From the NCBI GenBank assembly GCA_043818215.1, contig JBDRGC010000469.1, positions 1-12,395 on the forward strand: DNA of 12,395 nucleotides. The letters are read 5' to 3'. The notes under the pieces are model-generated. The model had not been told where the DNA came from. It worked only from the letters and a program-made list of their open reading frames with translations, and did no database searches. The position numbers were made by a program, and so were the translations under genes. Below, in pieces: positions 7,110 through 12,395 of this stretch (positions are counted from its first letter, which is position 1; the number at the start of each line of letters is the position of its first letter). Source of the DNA: JBDRGC01 sp043818215. Lineage in GTDB: Bacteria; Chloroflexota; Anaerolineae; Anaerolineales; UBA11858.

Positions 7110-7274
7110 TCAATCGAAAACGGTGGTATCTGTAGGATCAAGACCATTATAGGCTGTCATCGTCAGCAAAAAGGGAATCACATGATCATTGGGTGTATCC
7201 GTAGACACACTAAAGCGGAAAGGAGGCCGTACACCTGTGATCACCCCTGATCTCTTTATTTTTCTGTTGAGCAT
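7110..7274 (-). pseudogene. Fragment of an extracellular protein, 54 codons
   Basis: The frame starts at ATG 7274 (MLNRKIKRSG) and ends at TGA 7110-7112. From residue 11 it reads as genuine protein: VITGVRPPFRFSVSTDTPND, then HVIPFLLTMTAYNGLDPTD. The pattern F-x-V-s-x-D-T-P-N-D-H-x-I-P-F-x-L-x-x-T-A-x-N-G resembles beta-sandwich segments in large secreted proteases and adhesins. Such a segment normally sits inside a much longer chain, so this is probably a leftover of a deleted gene. The family resemblance is from memory and not certain. Confidence 0.4.
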
Positions 7275-7293
7275 TTACCTTACTTCAACGCGC

Positions 7294-7325
7294 ACATATC
7301 TTCAAACCCAGGTTTGGAGATATGT
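7294..7325. repeat. Near-perfect 32-bp palindrome
   Basis: The arm acatatcttcaaacc (7294-7308) and the reverse complement of ggtttggagatatgt (7311-7325) agree at 14 of 15 positions around a two-base centre. The centre is too tight for an efficient RNA hairpin loop, and no T-run follows, so a protein-binding or recombination site is more plausible than a terminator. It lies between the two gene fragments, 20 bp upstream of the ATG at 7274. Confidence 0.6.
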
Positions 7326-7429
7326 TTTACCATCGCTATTCTTGGCTCATTCCTCATGGTCATCCCCCGATTTCGGTTTCTTGCTCTCACCCTCTGGTCA
7401 GTTTTATTCACATTCCTGCTCTTGATAAG

Positions 7430-7603
7430 CTAAGTAGCCAACACAGGTGTAACCACTACCACGATGAAAGATGCCCAACCGTGGAGGATACCAAGTTGTG
7501 CCCTAGATAATCCAACTTCGACTAGTGGGTAAACCTCTAGCACGACAGCAAGGTTATTGCGATTATCCTCAGCATGTGTCTTTGGAAGATTGCCTTCCAT
7601 CAT
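7430..7603 (-). pseudogene. 57-codon gene fragment, possibly from a membrane transporter
   Basis: The frame runs from ATG 7603 to TAG 7430-7432 and stays open for 17 further codons upstream without a start. It reads MMEGNLPKTHAEDNRNNLAV, then a segment VGLSRAQLGILHGWASF followed by IVVVVTPVLAT. A Leu-Ser-x-x-Gln-x-Gly turn before a hydrophobic helix resembles the first membrane segments of major facilitator permeases, but only one such helix is present and the frame stops right after it. It is therefore either a truncated remnant or a small membrane peptide. I consider a remnant likelier. Confidence 0.35.
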
Positions 7604-7690
7604 CGGGCCATTTCGATTCGCATTTCCCCACAGTTGTGCAATTGAGAGACCGATTCAATCCAATTTCGGCAACTCATCCTTTCCCGCAGG

Positions 7691-8518
7691 TTAATATTTT
7701 GGATCATAAGCCCCTAAAGAAAGTGCCGCTGCAGCGATAAATGTTTTAAACCCTACGATCTGATCAGATGGCGACCATCTCACTGTTCGAGGCGCAATCC
7801 TTTCGACTGTGGGAATATACGATGCCCGTAAGGCATAAGCTGTGTTTACGTAATCTATTTCCATTTGAATTGGGGTTTCGAACTTTAATGGGCCGAAACG
7901 CTCAATTTCTCGGACGGCTTTTTCGGCAGCATCCCGTATTCTTTTGCGAGCTACGGATGGGTGGGGACAACGGGCTGAATACCGGTCAAGACCTACTTTC
8001 ACTACAGCACATTCGACATCACCTAGAAGATCCTTGGCTTCATCAGCCATAGCTTGATCTCCGGTAACCAGGGTAATGGGGACATTATAGTAATCAGCAA
8101 CTAAGGCATTCAGTCCCAGCTCTCCAACCGGTTTGCCATTGATGCGTAATTCCATAACACATTTTGGCGACCAGGTATGATCTAAAACAGCATTAGCAGT
8201 CCCCGCTCTAGCATGAAGACCAATCATAAAGATACAATCGAAAGATGAATCAACACCATCCATTGTATATAATGGCTTTGGTTTCCCTATCAGCACTTCT
8301 GCCATCGGGTCAAGTTCGTCAAGGAGCAGATCCCTGCCTGAATGGTTTTCGTTTACCCAAATTTCATTAGCTCCGGCAGCTTTAGCCCCTTCGATGGCAG
8401 CATTGACATCTAATGTTGTGAGCCTTTTTATATACTCTGAGGCTCCTTCAGTAGGGCATTGGTAACTTCCTACGACACCAGAAATCCCTTCCAGATCTAC
8501 GGACATGTACGCTCTCAT
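7691..8518 (-). CDS. M55-family D-aminopeptidase (DppA-like), 275 residues
   Basis: DppA-type enzymes are zinc aminopeptidases that release D-amino acids from short peptides and assemble as hollow decamers. The family key sequence SxDxEG is present at 6-11 (SVDLEG), giving D8 and E10. Other probable metal ligands are H59 (VNENHSG), H102 (IGLHARAG) and E133 (NGKPVGELGLNAL). The length equals that of the family and there is no signal peptide, so the enzyme is cytoplasmic. The start has AAAGGAGATAGGAAAAG in front of ATG. The gene lies 79 bp after the MalG-type permease on the same strand and is the probable last gene of the transport operon, so it may act on the imported compound. The family call is strong; the substrate is inferred only from its neighbours. 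Confidence 0.9.
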   Translation of the reverse strand: MRAYMSVDLEGISGVVGSYQCPTEGASEYIKRLTTLDVNAAIEGAKAAGANEIWVNENHSGRDLLLDELDPMAEVLIGKPKPLYTMDGVDSSFDCIFMIGLHARAGTANAVLDHTWSPKCVMELRINGKPVGELGLNALVADYYNVPITLVTGDQAMADEAKDLLGDVECAVVKVGLDRYSARCPHPSVARKRIRDAAEKAVREIERFGPLKFETPIQMEIDYVNTAYALRASYIPTVERIAPRTVRWSPSDQIVGFKTFIAAAALSLGAYDPKY

Positions 8519-8597
8519 TTCTTTTCCTATCTCCTTTATTTCAATAGTTTACAATTCTGGGGGAATTGAAAACTGGCCAGATTATGTTGCTCCATTA

Positions 8598-9470
8598 TTA
8601 CATTTTTAGAGCGCCAGCAGTCATCCCCTTTATAAATTGCTCTGACAGAAATACATAGATAATAATAATCGGAAGGCTGGAAATCATCAAGCCCGTTGCC
8701 AGCATGCCAACATCCTGATATTGTTCACCAAGAAAGAATATTATCGCCAAAGGAAGCGTGCGAATTTCCTTCTTTGTGATCAAGACCGATGCATATAGGA
8801 ATTCATTCCAAAATCGGATCAGATTTAAAACCAGCACGGTTGCGACCGCTGGCCTGGCAATCGGAAACATCACCCGCCAAAAAAGCGAAAAATCACTACA
8901 CCCGTCTATGCGAGCTGCATCTTCTAGGTCCTGAGGAATCTGTGCGTAGAATGCTCGCAGCAAGTAAATCGCGAGGGGGATTTCTGTGGCTGTGTACACC
9001 AGAATTAAACCGATGTGGGTATTGTAAAGGTGATACTCTACCAGTATTTGAAATAACGCCAGGATCATAATTTGGGGAGGAAACATAATGGTCAAGAAAA
9101 TCAACAAAAACAAAGGCTCCCGTAAAGGGAAATAGAACCGAGGCCGAGAGAATATATATGCAGCCATCGAGGCGATAATAGTAATCAAAAATAATGCGCC
9201 TGCGGTCACTATAAGGCTGTTCCGTATGTATAATGCGTATCCAAACTCCGTAAATGCCTTGACATACTGGGTCAATTGAATGGATGAGGGCAAGCCATAT
9301 GGGTTTTGATAGATTTCAGGCGTTGTCCGCAAGGAAAGGATCAAAGTCCATAGAAGAGGTCCTGCGGAATACAATGAATATGCAAAGAGCGGTATCAACA
9401 GCACGCTACGGATAATACTCTCCTTAGTAAGTTTATTTGTGATTCGTGTGGCAAGCGATGAGTTTGTCAT
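8598..9470 (-). CDS. Carbohydrate-type ABC transporter permease, MalG-like, 290 residues
   Basis: This is one of the two inner-membrane subunits forming the channel of a CUT1-type importer. About six hydrophobic segments are visible (near 22-45, 85-105, 118-142, 150-172, 205-222 and 253-276). The cytoplasmic loop that docks onto the ATPase is at 183-207 (EDAARIDGCSDFSLFWRV...P), and the chain ends in a GMTAGALKM-type tail, typical of the MalG/UgpE side. It starts 10 bp after the stop of the upstream permease, with TAGGT before the ATG, so the two are translated from one message. No ATPase gene is next to it; the partner is probably a shared MsmK/MsiK-like ATPase encoded elsewhere. Confidence 0.93.
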   Translation of the reverse strand: MTNSSLATRITNKLTKESIIRSVLLIPLFAYSLYSAGPLLWTLILSLRTTPEIYQNPYGLPSSIQLTQYVKAFTEFGYALYIRNSLIVTAGALFLITIIASMAAYIFSRPRFYFPLREPLFLLIFLTIMFPPQIMILALFQILVEYHLYNTHIGLILVYTATEIPLAIYLLRAFYAQIPQDLEDAARIDGCSDFSLFWRVMFPIARPAVATVLVLNLIRFWNEFLYASVLITKKEIRTLPLAIIFFLGEQYQDVGMLATGLMISSLPIIIIYVFLSEQFIKGMTAGALKM

Positions 9471-9480
9471 TGTCTATTAC

Positions 9481-10392
9481 CTAAAATTCGATCAGTTCTT
9501 GTTGTCGGAAGAGACGCGTAAAGAGTAGTGCTAATACCAATATTACAACAAACCACAAAACGGCTATTGCAGAGGGATACCCTAAATCTAATGTCTGCCA
9601 GTGAAAGGCTCTCTTAATTACGTAAGTTGAAACTGTTTCTGTGGCCCACATTGGTCCACCTTTCGTCATCACCCACACCAGGTCAAATAGCTTCATCTTC
9701 CCTATAAAACACAAGATCAATAGGCTTGAAATCGTTCTCTGTAGAAGGGGGATAATAATATTCCATATTAATTGGAATGAATTAGCGCCATCAACGCGAG
9801 CAGCATCTAGCAAATCCTTGGGAATCGAGTGCAACGCCGAGAGAAGAATGACAAAATTAAACCCTGTAAACATCCACGTAGTAACCATAATCAAGGACGG
9901 TAGGGCTGTAAGTGTCGTCCCCAGCCAATTTTGAGCCAATGCACCCAAACCAATCTTTTGCAAGAGCATATTGATTACTCCCCAGTCATAGTTAAATACC
10001 CAACGAAAGATGATGCCAACAACAATATATGAAAGCAGGATTGGGCTGAACCAGGCTATTCGAAAGAAACGTTCAAAAGGTACGCCACTGTATAAGATCA
10101 ATGCCAACCCAAGCGCTAACGGAATTTCCAGCAAAGGAGATGCAAATCCCCAAATTAAGCTGTGCGTTGTCGCTAATCGAAATGTTTTATCTTTGGTCAG
10201 CAACTCTTTGTAATTGCTTATTCCGATATACGTCTCTTCCATCCCCCGCGCCATATCAAGGGTGTGAAAGCTGTTGTACACTGTTCTCATAACTGGATAA
10301 AAAATTAATGCCAAATAGAATAATAATGCAGGCATCAGAAAGATGATAATAGTTCTCCATGGACGTCGTGTTTGTGGATGTTTAGGATCCAT
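9481..10392 (-). CDS. Carbohydrate-type ABC transporter permease, MalF-like, 303 residues
   Basis: This is the second channel subunit. A short basic N-terminus (MDPKHPQTRRPWR) precedes a hydrophobic segment at 14-35 (IIIFLMPALLFYLALIFYPV). Further segments lie near 75-102, 108-132, 165-188, 220-240 and 273-292. The ATPase-docking loop is at 196-215 (DAARVDGANSFQLIWNIIIP), preceded by the usual PKDLL. The sequence GGP at 245-247 (MTKGGPMWATET) is characteristic of MalF/UgpA-type subunits. The ribosome site is weak (ACGAGAAAC before ATG 10392), which fits lower expression than the binding protein upstream. It is separated from that gene by 127 bp holding a stable hairpin. Confidence 0.93.
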   Translation of the reverse strand: MDPKHPQTRRPWRTIIIFLMPALLFYLALIFYPVMRTVYNSFHTLDMARGMEETYIGISNYKELLTKDKTFRLATTHSLIWGFASPLLEIPLALGLALILYSGVPFERFFRIAWFSPILLSYIVVGIIFRWVFNYDWGVINMLLQKIGLGALAQNWLGTTLTALPSLIMVTTWMFTGFNFVILLSALHSIPKDLLDAARVDGANSFQLIWNIIIPLLQRTISSLLILCFIGKMKLFDLVWVMTKGGPMWATETVSTYVIKRAFHWQTLDLGYPSAIAVLWFVVILVLALLFTRLFRQQELIEF

Positions 10393-10477
10393 TTTTTAGT
10401 TTCTCGTCTTATTTAGTTTCTGAAGTGAGTATTTGCTGCTCACGTGAATATCAAGTTGGGTTCAATATGATGGGGCA

Positions 10478-10509
10478 GTTGTGAGGGGCTTGTTAGCGCC
10501 CCTCACAAC
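10478..10509 (-). promoter_or_regulatory. Intergenic hairpin between binding-protein and permease genes
   Basis: Perfect 12-bp arms GTTGTGAGGGGC and GCCCCTCACAAC surround an eight-base loop. The hairpin sits 10 bases past the binding-protein stop on the minus strand. The transcript continues with CTGCCCC and not with a T-run, so it is not a standard terminator. Structures at this place in malE-malF-type operons protect the upstream message from 3' decay and let the binding protein be made in excess. That role is an inference by analogy. Confidence 0.65.
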
Positions 10510-10519
10510 CTGTCTGTCA

Positions 10520-11938
10520 TCATTGATTGATGGATAGCCTGGCTTCTTCCATTAGATCGAGAGCTTCTTCAAGTGTAACTTGTCCTAATGGCAAACCTTG
10601 ACACAGCACATTGTTCCATGCTTCTGTGAGACCTGGGTTCATCATCATTCCAGGGTAGGAATTCGAATATTGTTGCCCTTCATGTGTTTTGTCGTACTCC
10701 TCAAAGTACCACAGGAAAGGTCCTCCTACTTCGGAAGTTACAATCCCAGTTTGGACAGCAGTATTCTGTAACCACGCATTGCCTGTCTCTGTGGATGCGA
10801 TAATTTGGAGTAACTCAAACGCAAGATCTTTCTGAGGGCTCATTTCAGCTACTGAGATTGAGCCTGAAACAAGGGATACTTTTAGATCGTTTCCTTGGCC
10901 ATTTGGCATTGATGGGTAGCGTAACATGCCAAGTCTGAAGTCAGCTGGTTGACCTCCACTTTCTGGAGATATGAACGCTCGGCCTGGGTACCACGACCCA
11001 ACCAAGAACATTGCTGCCTTCTTATCAGTATGGAAGTAGCCATGGGATTCGCCAAGGCTCATGGTGGAGAAGATTTTGGGATAAACTGGAATATCAATCA
11101 GTTTCTGTATGTATTCCATAGCCTCTACAACATCGGGATCCTTCCAGGATTTTTCCCCTTTCCACAACTGTACTACACCTTCCTCACCTAACTGTGAAGT
11201 CAAGACAAAGCTATACAGGTAAGACCCCAAGAGTGTGGAATCTCCAACTGCGTTTGCAAACGGATCATATCCAGCTTCACGGATTTTTACGCAAATATCA
11301 TAGAATTCGTCAGCCGTAAACTGGTAATTGTCGGGCACCACGATTCCCAATTCATCGAAGATGTCTTTATTGTAGTAGATCTCGTCAGTGGCAGTCTCTA
11401 ACGCAACTGCCCAGACGCCATCTTCCCCATCCGGTCCAGGTCTTGTCCAACCTGCCTTGGCATAATCTGTTATCTCACTCCAGTCTATGGCATCTTCGAG
11501 ATTAGCCAACCAGCCTGCAGTAATGAACTCTAATACTCCACGGTCGAAGTAAAAGATATCCGGGAATCCCTCGCCAGCGGTGAAGGCATTTCGCATGGCA
11601 GGGAACATTTCTGACTTTTGCCACCAGCTAACCTCGACTGTTACGTTTGGATGTTCTTGCTCGAACTGATCTATGGCTGTTATCAAAACAGCTTTCTTAT
11701 TAACTTCCTCAGCCCAGTGAGACCAAAAGACCAGCGTAACGGGTTCGGCAGCCTCAGGGGTAACTTCGACAATTTTCTCGACTTCGACGGTCTTGATGAT
11801 GGTTTCTCCAGCGACTTCTACGACAACGGTTTCAATCACTGTTTCACCAGGAACTTCGACCACCTTTGGTTGGCAGGCAGTCAGCATTAGTGAAAGCCCA
11901 AAAACCAAAGCAATAACGAATTTCATTTGTTTCTTCAT
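10520..11938 (-). CDS. ABC transporter solute-binding lipoprotein, 472 residues
   Basis: This is the extracytoplasmic receptor of the importer. The signal peptide MKKQMKFVIALVFGLSLMLTAC carries a lipobox LTAC with lipid-modified Cys22. Residues 23-62 are a Val/Glu/Thr-rich linker of imperfect repeats (VVEVPGETVIETV, VVEVAGETIIKTV, EKIVEV) that spaces the domain from the membrane. From about 66 the SBP_bac_1-type fold begins (VTLVFWSHWAEE), with further landmarks FPDIFYFDRGVLEFI, ATDEIYYNKDIFDELGI and AAMFLVGSWYPGRAF. Many Trp and Tyr residues could stack on sugar rings, but they do not identify the ligand. The start has TTAGGAGA upstream. It is the first gene of the operon with two permeases and a D-aminopeptidase. 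Confidence 0.93.
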   Translation of the reverse strand: MKKQMKFVIALVFGLSLMLTACQPKVVEVPGETVIETVVVEVAGETIIKTVEVEKIVEVTPEAAEPVTLVFWSHWAEEVNKKAVLITAIDQFEQEHPNVTVEVSWWQKSEMFPAMRNAFTAGEGFPDIFYFDRGVLEFITAGWLANLEDAIDWSEITDYAKAGWTRPGPDGEDGVWAVALETATDEIYYNKDIFDELGIVVPDNYQFTADEFYDICVKIREAGYDPFANAVGDSTLLGSYLYSFVLTSQLGEEGVVQLWKGEKSWKDPDVVEAMEYIQKLIDIPVYPKIFSTMSLGESHGYFHTDKKAAMFLVGSWYPGRAFISPESGGQPADFRLGMLRYPSMPNGQGNDLKVSLVSGSISVAEMSPQKDLAFELLQIIASTETGNAWLQNTAVQTGIVTSEVGGPFLWYFEEYDKTHEGQQYSNSYPGMMMNPGLTEAWNNVLCQGLPLGQVTLEEALDLMEEARLSINQ

Positions 11939-11955
11939 TTTTTCTCCTAATGTAA

Positions 11956-12111
11956 TTACGGAACGACTTTTATGAACATTGAGTTTGCTAATAGATCATT
12001 ATAGGCACGGTCTGTCCTGATGTTATATACTTTGAGCGCCACCGCCAGACCGGCTTGATACAGCACATCTGGTGAGATCTGGACATCATGCTCCTTTAAG
12101 CTTCTCAGCAC
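11956..12111 (-). pseudogene. 51-codon protein-like remnant upstream of the operon
   Basis: The frame from GTG 12111 to TAA 11956-11958 reads VLRSLKEHDVQISPDVL, then YQAGLAVALKVYNIRTDRAY and NDLLANSMFIKVVP. It looks like real protein, but the only upstream start is a GTG that overlaps the AAGGAG itself, and a TGA lies three codons before it. The operon promoter sits inside it, ending only 18 bp before the binding-protein start. I read it as the tail of a decayed gene. I do not recognise the family, and a real 51-residue protein is not excluded. Confidence 0.35.
11998..12026 (-). promoter_or_regulatory. Sigma70-like promoter of the transport operon
   Basis: On the minus strand ATAACA (12021-12026, four of six to TTGACA) and a perfect TATAAT (11998-12003) are 17 bp apart. 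Transcription would begin near 11991, giving an untranslated leader of about 50 bases before the binding-protein ATG at 11938. No clear operator palindrome is seen beside it. Confidence 0.55.
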
Positions 12112-12138
12112 CTCCTTTCAAACCTATCACTCGAATCT

Positions 12139-12395
12139 CTACTCCTCCCAAAATATGTTTAGATTTGGCTGCGATTTACTGTAATTATCTCTAATACTCG
12201 CTTCCAACTCTTGGTAAACCCGCTCTTGAAGAGCTGCACAGGCCCAAAATCTTCAAATTCTTCAACGCTAAGGCCGTCTTCAAGATAACCCTTCTTGAAA
12301 TCCGGTAATTTTTTCCATTAATTCATCAATCACTTTCTGGGGGACAGGATTGAACAACCGATAAACCACAGGAGGATTCTGATCCAGTATTTTGT
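12139..12395 (-). pseudogene. Frame-broken protein-like sequence at the window edge
   Basis: Three minus-strand frames in succession look like protein. First, 12280-12395 (running off the edge): DQNPPVVYRLFNPVPQKVID, then ELMEKITGFQEGLS and a stop. Second, one base shifted: KKGYLEDGLSVEEFEDFGP, up to about 12238. Third, shifted again, 12139-12237: AALQERVYQELEAS, then IRDNYSKSQPNLNIFWEE and TAG. Joined end to end they would make one acidic domain, so either a gene has suffered two frameshifts or the sequence has two small errors. I cannot assign the family. The first part alone may instead be the intact C-terminus of an upstream gene. Confidence 0.35.

Noticed and set aside
7050..7250. Plus-strand open frame of 66 codons
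   Set aside because: No ribosome binding site and low-complexity translation. The minus strand here carries a more convincing protein fragment.
7189..7510. Two overlapping plus-strand frames (78 and 62 codons)
   Set aside because: Their translation is Ser/His/Pro-rich without protein character, and they cross the 32-bp palindrome and antisense fragments.
8552..8568. CAATTC/GAATTG hairpin between the MalG-like permease and the M55 gene as a terminator
   Set aside because: The stem is only 6 bp and no T-run follows on the minus strand, so it does not argue against an operon.
12000..12101. Minus-strand frame starting ATGATG after AAAGGAGC near 12095
   Set aside because: It has a good ribosome-site-like sequence, but its translation (Cys/Arg/Trp-rich, 34 residues) is not protein-like, and it overlaps a more convincing frame and the operon promoter.

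Overview
The window looks like a piece of a Chloroflexota genome, probably Anaerolineae-like. This rests on gene content, not on a marker gene: a very large BTAD/AAA/TPR transcriptional regulator, a solute-binding lipoprotein with a long Val/Glu/Thr linker behind its lipid-anchored cysteine, GC-rich spacers full of TCCGCTAATCCG-type palindromes, and a small tryptophan-rich conserved protein. Nearly every host gene reads on the minus strand. The only convincing plus-strand gene is the transposase.

Left part (1-5340, GC-rich). On the minus strand there is the N-terminal 179 residues of a secreted, propeller-like repeat protein (cut by the window edge). It is preceded by a 67-residue protein with a promoter so close that the message may be leaderless. 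A 435-bp spacer then holds several inverted repeats and an 8-bp tandem repeat. The 1,303-residue regulator follows, with winged-helix, BTAD, AAA/STAND, TPR and C-terminal HTH parts. Upstream of it lies a palindromic repeat element (about 5180-5307).

Middle (5341-7690, AT-richer). An IS4-type insertion sequence sits in what looks like a decayed stretch. A 5-bp direct repeat flanks it, and rejoining the flanks at that repeat gives one continuous minus-strand reading frame. Between the IS and the next gene are two short protein-like minus-strand frames (54 and 57 codons) and a near-perfect 32-bp palindrome. These look like fragments of lost genes.

Right part (7691-11938, AT-richer). This is an apparent minus-strand operon: solute-binding lipoprotein, MalF-type permease, MalG-type permease, then an M55 (DppA-like) D-aminopeptidase. 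A strong 12-bp hairpin without a T-run lies between the binding protein and the first permease, as in uptake operons that make more binding protein than permease. No ABC ATPase gene is present here, so a shared ATPase encoded elsewhere is likely. The pairing suggests import of an oligosaccharide or amino-sugar/peptide compound followed by removal of D-amino acids, but the substrate cannot be read from the sequence. A sigma70-like promoter for the operon lies about 60 bp upstream of the binding-protein start, inside frame-broken protein-like sequence (11956-12395).

I found no RNA genes, CRISPR array, or clear new defence or biosynthetic system. The most useful leads are the IS insertion site, the transporter/D-aminopeptidase pairing, and the two decayed regions.
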